A stretch of 64,000 nt of DNA from Heterostelium multicystogenum (lineage: Eukaryota; Evosea; Eumycetozoa; Acytosteliales; Acytosteliaceae). The notes below the pieces were generated by a model, which was given only the letters and a program-made list of their open reading frames with translations, was not told the origin of the DNA and searched no databases. The stretch spans positions 248,001 through 312,000 of the forward strand of contig RCNN01000495.1 in assembly GCA_003667245.1 (NCBI GenBank), in the 5' to 3' direction. Made by a program: the position numbers and the translations under genes. Position 1 is the first letter of the stretch. Each line of letters opens with the position of its first letter. Positions 32,784 to 44,400 of this stretch are shown piece by piece.

Positions 32784-33710
32784 TTAAGGAATAGGTTTGA
32801 AATTAGATATATTAGAACTTTCATGATCTTCAAAAGATTGAGAATTGGGAATATTAACTGGTCCTAATTGGGTTGGTGGTTTGAAGTAGAAATTACCTTT
32901 AGAATAATTTCGAGGTATCGAAGCAAGGTTATTTAATTCCATTTGAGCTTTCTCAATAGCTTTTGATAATCTGTCTTCGTTGTCTTGCCATTCCTTCTCT
33001 GTAATACGTCCTTCTGAATGATTTTTCTTATTTTGTTCTTGAATGGATTTTAAAATCATAATAATCTTGGTCTTCATCAAGATCGTATTAGATCTATCAT
33101 CTTTTTTTGATATCGTCAATGCTAACCATAATAGTGTAATAAAATGATGTTCCTACAACTGTTTCCTTTCCAAAGAAAGGTACATCCTTTAGAGTTACTG
33201 AAGAGCAAGCCAAACAAACAAAGAAACCTGGTACTAATCTATTCATTAAAATGGAAAAGGAAGAAACTGTTGATGCACCTTTTTTTCGAGAAATCAATAC
33301 AATGTGCAACGAGATCTACAAAAGTGTTGATAGTTTCATCTGTTAAATTTAGACTATCACCGTATGGACTACCAGATATCTTCAATGCAGAGGTAACTCT
33401 TTTTCTCACTAGGTCCATTTCAAACTCACTTTGGAAATCCAAAAGGGTATCTCTCTCGAAAGCAATTGACCTTAGATCTTTTGCACCAGTTTGATTCATA
33501 ATATTTGTAGATTCCGACTCAAATCTAGCTTTAAATGCCTCATCTTGTAATCTCAATATTTCTCTTAAATGGTTGATTGCGATTGATGGTTCAGATGATT
33601 GATCGACAACAACTATAATATAATAATTTTGAAATAATCAATAATTAAAATTAAAATATGTAAATTCATATTAATTTTATACCTGTTACGATGGATTGAC
33701 TTTGACCCAT
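32784..33710 (-). CDS. MGQ-family protein 3 (predicted N-myristoylated), function unknown
   Basis: Exon 1 encodes MGQSQSIVT, then intron 33613-33682 (GTATAA...TATAG). The core ILMNRLVPGFFVCLACSSV and FFGKETVVGTSFYYTIMVSIDD closely match paralog 1, followed by the coiled-coil part (ITEKEWQDNEDRLSKAIEKA) and a Pro/Asn tail. Two frame breaks lie at T-runs of seven near 33285 and 33105; the total leaves remainder 2, as expected for two extra bases. About 285 residues. It is closer in sequence to paralog 1 than to paralog 2, suggesting a more recent duplication. Confidence 0.65.
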
Positions 33711-34175
33711 TCTTTGCTAAAATGATTAGAAACTTTATTTTTTTTAATTAGTTTTGAAATGTTAAAATGATTAATATAATAAATAGTATCTTTGTTATCA
33801 AAAAAAGCACAATTTAATTAACATGTTTTAAACATGATCGATGTAGTGTTGCTTCAATCAAAACAATCAATCAATTTTTGGTGTGGGGGCTAATCAACCC
33901 AAAATCGCCAAGCGAAAACCACCACAAAAAGTGATCACTTTTTAAAATTACACCACACCACACCACATCAATGAACAACAATTATTCATTTATTTTCATT
34001 TTAACTGTGTTTGTTCCAGCTCTGAGGATTGCCCATTATCCATACAAAGACAAACAAAATTAAAACATAAAAAACAAAAGCCAAAATAATATTTACAAAC
34101 AAATAACCTTTTTCTTTTATCTCTTTCTTTTAAGATAATTACATCAAATATATTTTTTTTAACAATAGATATCAA
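33711..34175. promoter_or_regulatory. divergent promoter region with G/C-box
   Basis: Spacer between MGQ gene 3 (minus) and the beta-helix gene (plus). It contains GGTGTGGGGGC near 33880 and a CACCACACCACACCAC run near 33950, like the GT-rich G-box elements of developmental dictyostelid promoters. The match is to a general pattern only. Confidence 0.45.
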
Positions 34176-35801
34176 ATGAATATTATAACTCTTTTTAAAT
34201 ATTATTTTATTTTAACAGTTTTTTGTTTGAGTTTAAGTAATTGCCAAAAAGTTCAAATCTTTGTTGATTCAACTGTGCCATATAGTATACCATGTGGTTC
34301 TACACCTCAAACTGCATGTTCTGATATATTGACTGGTTTGACCATATTTAGAACCAACCAAACAACCACCGAATCATCATTGATACTTAGTTTAGCACCT
34401 GTTACTTACACTGGACCCAACAATACATTTATAAAAATCAATATTGGAGAAACTATTTTCATTAATGGCACTGATCCCAATACTTTGGCTACAATTGATC
34501 TACAATTAAATAGTATCTTTGTGACCATAAACGATGCCAACTCAAAAACTATATCCAAAACAACTTTAAGGATCAATAATTTAAAAATAATCAATGGCAA
34601 AAGCTCTACATTGAATGGAACTGTAGTCAGCGTAAATACCGACTCAACTGCTGCAAATGTTTGGTTTTATCTAGATTATGTTTATATGGATGGAAACAGT
34701 GCTATCGGAGGTTATGGAGGATCCATCTATTTCCATACAAACAATGCCGACTCATTCGTTCAAATCAAAAACTCTGTGTTTATAAATAACGTTGCCCAAT
34801 ATGGATCTGCTCTTTATACCGACAGTCCCGGAGATATATCTTTTGACAGCTGTCAATTCATCAAAAATAATGCAACCACAGATTCCACTTTATCCATTTC
34901 GAACACATCTGTTAACGGTTACAATCTCACTTTCTCCTACAACCAAGCAACCAAATCAATTATTAACTTGTTAAACAACAATAATACAGTGTCGATTCAA
35001 GATTTAAATCTACAAAACAATTCTTTACAATCAAACTCCAATGGATTTATTACCTCGTACAACAATCATCTTTCGATGGATGGAGCTAACTTACAATGGA
35101 ATACTGGTTCATCGGGAATCTATTATGTAGGAAAGAGTAGTACACTGCTTTTGGTAGCCAATAGTAATTTTATTCAGACCTCTGGATCTAAACAAGGTGG
35201 AGCCATCTACCAAAATGGTGGATCATCAGATATCTCCAATACAACCTTCACTGAAAATCAAAGTGTTCTCCAAGGTGGAGCAATATATATGAACAACTTT
35301 TTAGCATCCACTTTTTCCAACAATTTATTCGCAAACAACACCGTCCAACAGGGTGGATTAGGTAGCTCCATTTTTACAAACTCTGCAACCGGAGCACTTA
35401 CCTTGAAAAGTGTGACCTTCAAAAGTGGATCTAATAGTACCTCGCAAATCTACTGCAATTCCAAGTCGATCTATTTATACAATATCCTGAATGATAATCT
35501 CTCACCAGTTATCTCATGCTCAACCGATAATACCTGTATGGTATTCAGCAATGGAATTTTTGTTGGTCAACATTGTGATAATGTGAATTCAAGTGATGAA
35601 CCTCACACTAGCGGTAGTGGTAGCAACAGTGAAAACCATCACAACAGTAGCAGTAACAACCATCATGATGACAATGGTGGACTATCAGGTGGTGCCATAG
35701 CAGGAATTGTAATCGGAGTACTCGTAGGCCTAGGTGCAATTGCTATTGCAATATTCTTGGTACTCAAGAAAAGAAACCGTTCACAATATTCAAGTATCTA
35801 A
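34176..35801 (+). CDS. beta-helix surface protein, type I membrane, adhesin-like
   Basis: An intact intronless frame of 541 residues. Residues 1-23 are a signal peptide ending in LSNCQK. About 400 residues of parallel beta-helix-type repeats follow, with short motifs of the kind used by Pmp/right-handed beta-helix proteins (GGSIYFHTN, GSALYTD, GGAIYQNGG, GGAIYMNN, with spaced FxNN elements). Many NxS/T sequons indicate heavy N-glycosylation. A His/Ser/Asn-rich stalk (SENHHNSSSNNHHDDN) leads to a transmembrane helix (GAIAGIVIGVLVGLGAIAIAI) and a short basic tail. Likely a cell-surface protein for adhesion or recognition; the ligand is unknown. Confidence 0.8.
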   Translation: MNIITLFKYYFILTVFCLSLSNCQKVQIFVDSTVPYSIPCGSTPQTACSDILTGLTIFRTNQTTTESSLILSLAPVTYTGPNNTFIKINIGETIFINGTDPNTLATIDLQLNSIFVTINDANSKTISKTTLRINNLKIINGKSSTLNGTVVSVNTDSTAANVWFYLDYVYMDGNSAIGGYGGSIYFHTNNADSFVQIKNSVFINNVAQYGSALYTDSPGDISFDSCQFIKNNATTDSTLSISNTSVNGYNLTFSYNQATKSIINLLNNNNTVSIQDLNLQNNSLQSNSNGFITSYNNHLSMDGANLQWNTGSSGIYYVGKSSTLLLVANSNFIQTSGSKQGGAIYQNGGSSDISNTTFTENQSVLQGGAIYMNNFLASTFSNNLFANNTVQQGGLGSSIFTNSATGALTLKSVTFKSGSNSTSQIYCNSKSIYLYNILNDNLSPVISCSTDNTCMVFSNGIFVGQHCDNVNSSDEPHTSGSGSNSENHHNSSSNNHHDDNGGLSGGAIAGIVIGVLVGLGAIAIAIFLVLKKRNRSQYSSI

Positions 35802-36119
35802 ATTTATCTTTGTTTTTTAAATTTTATTAAACAACACAATAACATTGTTAATTTAATAATAGATTAAAAGAAATGTTCAAAGATTCCAACAGGATAATTA
35901 TACTTGTTTCTATTGGCATAATGTAATTCTTCTGATTATCAAACCTTTCTTCGTCTTTAAAAGAGCCTTTTACAAATCAAGTCTCAAAACCTAATATTGA
36001 AATGATTGAAAACTTAATAAACTACATCATTACTATAGCTTCTCTAATGTTTTGTTGCTCTTCAACGAAGGAGGCTCATCATCATATTGTTTTGGTTATT
36101 TCTTATAATTTATTTATTA
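35802..36119. other. convergent 3' region
   Basis: Spacer between the beta-helix gene and the PPR gene, which converge. AT-rich, with AATAAT-type polyadenylation-like signals. No gene seen. Confidence 0.5.
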
Positions 36120-38398
36120 TTATGGTTGATTATAAAACAAATGTTTGGAGTAGTAGTCATCCTTGTCCTTACTGGAGACGGTTAGAGATTGTAGTTGGCT
36201 TACTATCTCTGGGTACTGTGCAAATCGCTTTACTATCTTGTCCATATCATTTGATTCAGGTGGGAATCCACAGCTAACCATTTCCTTTGCCAGCTTCAAA
36301 CAGGTGTTTGCGTATCCAACCTTTGTGGTGCCAAACAGCAGAATCTTGTATAATTTATAATCTGGTTTAATTCCATTCTCTCTCATGTCCTGGAAGAGTT
36401 TCTGTGCTTTTTCGAAACGTCTGGTATGGCAGTAGAGACTGAGCATAATGCTGTAGGAAACGATATCGTGCTTTACCTTGTGCTCGGCATAGACTTCGTT
36501 GAAAATCTTCTCGCTGGTAGTAATCTTATTTGAATAGGCATAGGCCTTGAGATATTGGTCGAGTATATATTTGGTGATGGGACCATTCATCAGTTGCTGT
36601 GATTCCTTGAAAACTTGCTCGACCCGCTCGAGATTTGGTTTGAGATTGGCTCTGTACTTGGTTGTGTTGACATCGTCCTTGATGTTGTTGGCGTAGGCGC
36701 CCAGCACCAAAGAGAACACATGCTCATCTGGCTTGTGTGGGAACAAATCTTTTCTCTCAAGGATATCCTTATAGAGCTTCTCAACGACACGAATCTCACC
36801 TCTGGTAGAGGCAGCACGCATCAAAGAAGTGTAAGTAAGGATATCTGGATGGAAGTTATATAATGTCATCTCTTGGAACAATTCAAATGCCTTCAAATAG
36901 TAATCTAGAATTATATGACAAATGATCCAATCGGTGGTTAGCTCGCTGACCTTATCTTGGTTGTATCAAAATTCAATATTATTGACTAGAGATACCTACA
37001 GTTATCTGCTCTCTTTGCACATGCGTTGATAAGTGAATTGAATGTTACTTCTGTTGGTGGAAGATTGAGATACTTAAACTCATCGAAATAGTTGAATGCC
37101 TTCTCTACTCTGTCGTCCTTTGCGCATGCATCAATCATCACTGACAATGTGACTGTGTCTGGGTCCATTCCCTTGGTTCTTGCGTCTGAGAACACCTCAA
37201 TTGCAGTGCCTACTCGGTGATTCTTGACCAATCCATGAATGACAGTTGTGTAGTTGACGTGGTCGGGCACCAAGCCATACTTATCCTCCATGGACTTGAG
37301 AATCTGGAAAGCATCGTCAACCATCGATGCATTCATATGCGCATTAATGAGACCATCGAACATGTGTACAGTTGGTTTGATTCCCTCGCTAATCAATCGA
37401 TCGAATATCTTCAAACTATTCTCCACGTCACCAGCAATACCAAGTGCTCTCAATACCACCGAGTATATATGTGGATTGATTTCAATTTCTTTGTTCTACA
37501 TATGTTTATATAAAATGAAAGGTAAGTTATGCTAATCTTCTAACTAATTGTTGTTGTTATTGATCTGCTTCATCATCTAATTCCTTACATCAAGATATTC
37601 GACACATTGCAATACTAATTGATGATGACCTGCAATACCCATTCTGCTCATGTAACGAATGACATTCTGAAAGTTGAGTTTATTCGCAGCAAAGAATGTT
37701 TCGACGGCCACCGGTTTGGTGCTGAAGCTGTAAAGATGTTGCTTTCCTTTTCCGAGAATTGGGAACTGCTTTTGCAATTCCATGATCGAGTCATATGCTG
37801 CACTCTTTGTTGGATCAGAGAGTGGTGAAGTTGAAGCTGGTAATAAAGCAGCTGCTTGTCTTTCCTCTTCGGTCAACGTGACTTGACCACCAACTTTACC
37901 AATCTTGCTACTATCAACTAAAAAATTACTATTATTAATATTATTATTATCGCCACTACTTAAAGCTGTACTTTTCTTTAAAACTATTTTCCTACTACTA
38001 TTATTTGATTCAACTAAACTACTATTACTATTACTATTACTACTATTGTTATTATTATTATCGTTACTGTTATTGATATTGTTATTGTTGTTGTTATTGT
38101 TGTTACTATTATTACTATTGTTTCTACCTGTTTCAAATATTAGATTATCGTTTGATTGCTCTGAAGCATCAGTCTTCTTGAATGATATCTTTCTTGGATT
38201 AGAAATTGAATCTGTATTTGATGTACTGTATGATCTCAAAGCAATGCTGTAGTTTCTTGCTCTATATATGTTGTTGTTATATTGTCCAATTAAAGACAAA
38301 TAACCGATGATGCTATTATTGGTGCTACTTATACTATTTTCATTTCTGAGTAGTTGACGACTCAATCCTCGTAATGAGGATGATACTGCTGATGACAT
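36120..38398 (-). CDS. pentatricopeptide repeat (PPR) protein, probably mitochondrial
   Basis: Three exons, introns 37496-37588 (GTAAGG...GTAG) and 36905-36999 (GTAGGT...CTAG), giving 696 residues in one frame. The Ser/Arg-rich N-terminus (MSSAVSSSLRGLSRQLLRN) fits a mitochondrial targeting sequence. A long Asn/Ser tract follows, then a series of about ten PPR motifs (VNYTTVIHGLVKNHRVGTAI, VTLSVMIDACAKDDRVEKAF, ILTYTSLMRAASTRG, VSYSIMLSLYCHTRRFEKA). PPR proteins bind single-stranded RNA and act in organellar RNA processing, stability or translation. The target RNA cannot be told by eye. Confidence 0.85.
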
Positions 38399-39077
38399 TG
38401 AAATTGAGTATATTGTTTTTGTTCAATGGGCCAAATCAGAAATACAGCAGGATAATCAACGCTATGACGGCAATAAATCGGTCAATGTTTGAATAAATAA
38501 ATAAATATTTGATTTATTTGTGTGAATGAATAATCGAATCGATCAATGACGATGAATGATGGTGATGATTGAATTGGGTGGATGTATGTGTTGAATGTCT
38601 TTTCAAAAACAACAAGTCAAGAAATGCTTTACTTGGTTATAATATGATGTTAATGTTGGTATTGTTGTTGTCGACGATGATGTGAATGATAGACAGATTG
38701 ATTGATTGGTTGATTGATTGCTCTACCTTTGCCTGATAATGTCGGCTCCAATGTTTGATTAAATGACGAATGTAGTGACAGTCGAGTCGTAGTCAGTTGG
38801 CATGAGTACACACACACACAAAAAAAGATGTTTTCGTCAAACAAATAAATAAAAATTTAAAAAATTGAAAGTTGGTGAATTTGATTAAAAAACGAGTGTT
38901 AAAAAATTCAAAAACTTAATTAATAGGTGTGGGGTGCGTTTTTCAGATTTTTATGGCAATGACTGAATGTGTATTGGCTGACAATCGTCGTGCCTTCATT
39001 GTCTTGTCTTGAACTTTAATAAATAATAATCTCATATATAGATATAGATATATAGATATTAGAGAAGAAGCTAGAAG
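38399..39077. promoter_or_regulatory. divergent promoter region
   Basis: Between the PPR gene (minus) and the coiled-coil gene (plus). It contains GATTGATTG repeats, a CACACACACA run near 38810, and GGTGTGGGGTGCG near 38927, a G-rich box that could serve the strongly codon-biased downstream gene. Confidence 0.45.
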
Positions 39078-40019
39078 ATGCACGGAAACATCCCCGACGA
39101 TATAGACTATATTAATGACACTCCAACTGTACAGGAGTACAAGAAGTTGAAGAGAGTCATGAAGATCATGACCAAGTTCTACGAAGGTGGTTCTGCTACC
39201 AAGTTGCAACAGGCAGAGTTCTTCGAGGCTGAGTTGAAGAAGGTCACCGACGACGAAGACATGATCGTCGCCCAACTCGAGTCACTCGCCAAGTTCCCAT
39301 TGCATCCAAAGCGTCGTGAGTACGAGATCGAGCTCAATGAGGAGCGTGAAAAGCTCCAATCCATGAAGAAGAAGTTCTCTGCCAAGGTCACTGAGTTCCG
39401 TCAACTCTTTGAGTGGTCCAACGGTATCGTCGATGTCACCAAGTGGCTCGAGGCCGGTCTCGACGACTACTGCGTCAACCACTTGAATATGGACCTCAAA
39501 ATCGTCGTCGTCCCACCAGAGAAGCTCACCCGTGAGCAGTACACCCACTACAAGTCGGGACTCGACGAGATCACCTACAACCTCCAGGAATCACAAGACT
39601 TTTTCAGCGCATCACTCGACGGTCGTCTCAGACAATACCACAACATCGAGAAGGAACTCATCGAGGCTCAAATAGAAGTATTGAAGCGTTTCAACCCAGA
39701 GCTCCCACGTCAACAACACGTCCTCTCCGAGCTCGAGGCCGATCTCCAATACGTACAAAACAACATGGTTGAGGATCCATCCGCCATCGCCAAACGTAAG
39801 AGAATGTTGGAGATGCACTCTGACTTCTTCAAGGTTCTCCGTTGGTACAAGGAAAAGATGAAAGTTCTCGGTGACGAATACGGAATCGTCGACACCGACA
39901 CCCGTACCGAAGAAGAGAAGCTCAAGACCGCCATGTCAACACAAGTCGAATTCATGGCCAACTTGACACCAGAGAACACACCAGAGTTGGAGGAATTGAA
40001 AAAGTTGAATCTCCATTAA
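39078..40019 (+). CDS. highly codon-biased alpha-helical (coiled-coil) protein, function unknown
   Basis: An intact intronless frame of 313 residues, almost entirely charged helix (TVQEYKKLKRVMKIMTKFYE, EYEIELNEEREKLQSMKKKF, SGLDEITYNLQESQDFFSAS, QQHVLSELEADLQYVQNN). No signal peptide, membrane segment or low-complexity tract. Third codon positions are mostly C or G (CTC, GTC, ATC, AAG, CGT), far above other genes here, which in dictyostelids marks highly expressed genes. I do not recognise a family; a cytoskeletal or structural role is only a guess. Confidence 0.75.
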   Translation: MHGNIPDDIDYINDTPTVQEYKKLKRVMKIMTKFYEGGSATKLQQAEFFEAELKKVTDDEDMIVAQLESLAKFPLHPKRREYEIELNEEREKLQSMKKKFSAKVTEFRQLFEWSNGIVDVTKWLEAGLDDYCVNHLNMDLKIVVVPPEKLTREQYTHYKSGLDEITYNLQESQDFFSASLDGRLRQYHNIEKELIEAQIEVLKRFNPELPRQQHVLSELEADLQYVQNNMVEDPSAIAKRKRMLEMHSDFFKVLRWYKEKMKVLGDEYGIVDTDTRTEEEKLKTAMSTQVEFMANLTPENTPELEELKKLNLH

Positions 40020-40243
40020 ACTCATAAACATTATAATTTTATTATCAAAACAAAACCAATCAAATAAAACCAATATGATATCATTATTATTATTTTTTTT
40101 TAACATTATCAAATATCCATCATCATCATCATCATCTATCTATTTATCTATCTATCTATTTAACTGTGTATGATTTGATTGTTTCTGTTGTTATATGTTA
40201 TATATATGTACTAGTTTATTTATTTATTTTGTTATTTGTTGGT

Positions 40244-40670
40244 TTACTTTTCGACGAATCCCAAGATTTCATTCTCGTTGAGTACTTCGCATTCAACACA
40301 CCGTCGACATTGATCTTCTCACCTAAAACATCGTTGAGGAGGACACGGTCTCCCTTTTTCAAAAAATGGCTGTACAAATCCACCGTTGGCGGTTCTTCTT
40401 CCGGTACCAACTTCAACTACGATTCCCTCATTAACTTTGTTTGAGACCTTCTCTGGCAAGTAGATTCCACCCAATGTCTTCAACTCTGTCTTGTTGAGTC
40501 TTTGTACCAAAACACGATCGAACAATGGTTTAAATGATTTGATGGCAGACTATAATAATAATAATAATAATAGTAATATTCATTTGAAATAAAACAATCA
40601 AAATTAATCAACTGATTTCATTATTTGTTTTGAACAATCATCATAGATCAAAATCATCACTAATTACCAT
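40244..40670 (-). CDS. hspE: mitochondrial 10-kDa chaperonin (HSP10/GroES)
   Basis: Co-chaperonin that caps HSP60 in the mitochondrial matrix. The first coding exon is just the ATG (40670-40668), followed directly by a 118-nt intron (40550-40667, GTAATT...TATAG). Exon 2 reads SAIKSFKPLFDRVLVQRLNK, the GroES mobile-loop region TLGGIYLPE, GIVVEVGTGRR, then GDRVLLNDVLGEKINVDG and the terminal ENEILGFVEK. Two frame breaks interrupt exon 2: an extra T in the T-run near 40364 and a missing base near 40297. They cancel, so total length stays a multiple of three (about 102 residues, normal for the family). Symbol after the Dictyostelium name as I recall it. Confidence 0.85.
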
Positions 40671-41435
40671 TTATAAAAATACTATATATATAATGAATTG
40701 AATTAATTAAATTGAATTGATTGAATGATATATTAATTAGATGAAACTAACAATAATGAAGGACTCAAAGCCTTAGTTTCGTTTTTTATTCTTTCATAAT
40801 GATGATGATGATCAAAAAAAACTTAAAAAAATTTTAAAAAAATATTTACAACAATATTTAATAAAACAAGTGTTGTATAACTATTCTACAATACAACCTT
40901 TAGCATTGAGTAGCTGTTAGGAGTTGTAAATGGGAGAGAAGGAGGAGGTGAGAGATTCATCTAGATCTACAATCAATGATGACCGCATTTTGAGTTGACC
41001 TGCAGAATTAGATTGTTTAAACCACTTAATTAACTTTTATAATCAATATCACACAAGGTGGATTTGAATATATGATGTTGATAGGCTAGAAATGCTATTG
41101 TTGAATTAATAGTTGAAAGCCCACCTTTAATTATCTCAATATATAAATTATTACTGTGACTTGTGATTCATTGATTGTGGAATTTTGGTGAACTGGAGTC
41201 TGATGCAACTGATGTTGTTGAAAAACAATAATTTGAATTTTTAAAAGTCCAGCTGTAAGCTTACTGTTAATTAGTTAATCAATCAGGTCTTGTTGTTGTA
41301 GTTGTTGTTTCTAAAGATAGATAATTAAAACATATTTATTTATTTATTTATTGTTGAAAGAATAGATAGATAGATTGATAGATATAACAGATTGGATTGG
41401 ATTGAATTGAATTGACAGGTGATAGATAGTTAGAG
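40671..41435. other. divergent intergenic region between hsp10 and SF3B3
   Basis: AT-rich with simple repeats (GATAGATAG near 41370, ATTGAATTG near 41400) and a purine-rich patch GGGAGAGAAGGAGGAGG near 40932. Holds both promoters. No gene seen. Confidence 0.5.
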
Positions 41436-44400
41436 ATGATGTATCTTTACAATCTTACAATTCAAAGACCAACATCTATATATCATTCGATTGTTGGTAA
41501 CTTCTCGGGTACAAAGCAGATCGAGATTTTGGTGTCGCATGGCAGGTCTTTGGAGTTGTTGAGACCCGATGAAACCAATGGTAAGATCACATCGGTGCTC
41601 TATACAGAGGTGTTTGGTCTGATTCGTTCGATTGCACCATTCAGATTGACATCAGGTACCAAAGACTATATCATCATCGGCTCTGACTCGGGTCGTGTCG
41701 TCATTCTCGAATACATACCTAGCAAGAATCGCTTTGAAAAAGTACACCAAGAGACATTCGGACGTTCCGGTTGTCGTCGTATCGTTCCTGGCCAATACTT
41801 GGCAACCGATCCACGTGGTCGTGCATTCATGATAGGTAAGTTCGCTCCTGCTATATATCTATTCAATCCAAAATCTAAACATCCAACTCTATATATATCT
41901 TTTTATTCGATGATATGAAATTATAGGTGCAATCGAGAAAAAGAAGTTAGTATACATTTTAAATAGAGATTCAGCTGCTAGACTGACGATATCGTCGCCT
42001 TTGGAGGCTCACAAGTCGCACACAATCTTGTTTGCTATGTGTGGTGTCGATGTTGGATTTGAAAACCCCATTTTCGCCACACTCTCAGTGGACTACAGCG
42101 ACGACACAGATTTGGACGACATGGAAGACAACCACAGCAAGATGATGCTGACTTTCTACGAGCTAGACTTGGGTCTCAACAATGTGGTGAGAAAGTGGAG
42201 CGATGAAGTCGACGCTACTTCAAACTTGCTCATGACGGTTCCCGGTGGAAATGACGGACCTGGTGGTATCCTCGTTTGCTCAGAGGGATACATCACCTAC
42301 CGTAACACCAGCCATCCCGAGCTTCGTGTGCAAATCCCACGTCGTAGCGGAACACCTGAGGACAGCAAGGGCGTCATTATTGTGTCCCACTCCTCACACA
42401 AGCAACGTGATATGTTCTTCTTCTTAGTTCAATCAGAGTTGGGCGATCTCTTCAAGATTTCACTTCAGTACGAAGGCGAGGTTGTCTCCGCCATTAAGAT
42501 CAGCTATTTCGACACAATCCCAACAGCAAACTGCATTTCAGTGTTGCGCAATGGTTTCTTGTTTATGGCAGCAGAGTTTGGAGACCATGCCCTATACCAC
42601 ATTCAATCATTGGGTGACGACAGTGGCACAGATATTCGTGAGATCGATGGTATCAGCTATTTCAACGTGAGAAAGAACTTGGTGCATCTTCTTCAGACCA
42701 CAACAATCAACTCTTTGTCACCAATACTCGACTTCAAGGTGATGGACTTGGTCAACGAAGAGCAACCTCAAATCTATGCTTTGACTGGCGTAGCAGACCG
42801 TTCAGCAATGCGTGTGCTTCGTCATGGATTGCCCATTGCAGAGATTGGTGGAACTGTACTTCCTGGTATTCCCTCTGGTTTGTGGACTGTTCCACGTTCA
42901 CAAGACGACCCAATCGATAAATATATCGTTGTATCATTCATTGGATCTACTTTGGTTCTCTCTGTTGGTGAGACAGTCGAAGAAGTTGTTGACTCTGGTA
43001 TCTTGGCAACCACCACCTCATTGCTCGTCAGACCAATCGGTGTCGATTCAATTATACAGGTATTCCCACATGGTATCAGACACATCAAGGGTGATCGTAG
43101 AGTCAACGAATGGCGTGCTCCAGGAAGAAAGACCATCTCCTTGGCCACATCTAATGCAACACAGGTCGTTATTGCTCTGAGTGGTGGTGAGATTATCTAC
43201 TTTGAGTTGGATGCAGCTGGCAATCTCTCAGAAATCTCCAAGAAAGAATTTCGTCGTGAGATTTCCGCCATCGAAATCGCACCAGTTTAGAAAGGGTAGA
43301 CAGATGGCCAGATTTATCGCCGTTGGAGACTGGGAGGGTCCAGTTCGTATACTTTCGCTGGATAAAGACAATCTTCTCAATCAAGTATCAGTATTGGACA
43401 CTGAGAGAATGCATATTGAATCTTTGATGATGAACGAAATGCTTATTGGTGTAGAGGAAAGTGGCAGCAATAAGCAACTGCAAAATCAGACCAATCAAGT
43501 CATGTTTTTGAATGTTGGACTCAAGAATGGTGTGATGAAGCGTGCTATTGTTGATCCAGTGACAGGAGAATTGTCAGATACACGTACCAGATTGCTGGGA
43601 AGAAAGGCAGTAAAGTTCTCGCGTGTTAAATTGAAAAATGGAAGTGCCGTACTTGCGTTGTCCAGTCGTGTCTGGCTCTGCTACTCAAATCAAGGACGTT
43701 ATGATATGGTCCCAGTTTCTGTTGAGCCACTCGACAATGCTTCTGGATTCAGTTCAGAGGGCTGCCCCGATGGTATTGTGGCCACCAGCGAAAATAACTT
43801 GCGAATCTTGATCATTGAAAAACTCGACGAAAAGTTCAACCAAGTTAATGTCCCATACAAATGTACACCCAGAAGATTCGTCGTCCACCCCCAAACACAA
43901 TATATTGTATCAATAGAGACTGAGCAAAACTATCTCAATGAATTAGCTACACCAAAAGAAAAGCAAGATGGTGTAAAGACAGAGGAAGACATGGACATGG
44001 AGGTTGACGAATTTACTTCGAACCAAAACGACAAACCACCAAAAGCTGGAACTGGAAAATGGATATCCTACATTAGAATTCTCGATCCAATCAGCTACAA
44101 GACATTGGACTTGGTACAGTTGGAAGAGAACGAAGCAGCCTTCTCTCTCGCCACCTGTATATTCCACGACAGAGAGGGTGAGGTGTTACTTGCAGTCGGT
44201 TGTGGTAAGAGAGTACAGTTGAATCCACGTTCCGTAGAGTCAGCATCCATTCACCTTTATCGTTTCACCAACAATGGTCAAACCCTCGAACTTGTATACA
44301 AAACCGAAGTAGAAGAGGTTCCCTATGCAATGTCACACTTCCAAGGACGTCTCTTAGTTGGTGTTGCAAATCAACTGAGAATCTACGAGATGGGTAAGAA

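Noticed and set aside
37905..38252. 115-codon Leu-rich plus-strand frame resembling a membrane protein
   Set aside because: Antisense to the AAT (Asn) tract of the PPR gene; Leu comes from reading the repeat on the other strand.
43290..43291. Two separate genes at SF3B3 (41.4-43.3 and 43.2-45.1 kb)
   Set aside because: Both halves match one protein without a gap, and a single extra T explains the break.
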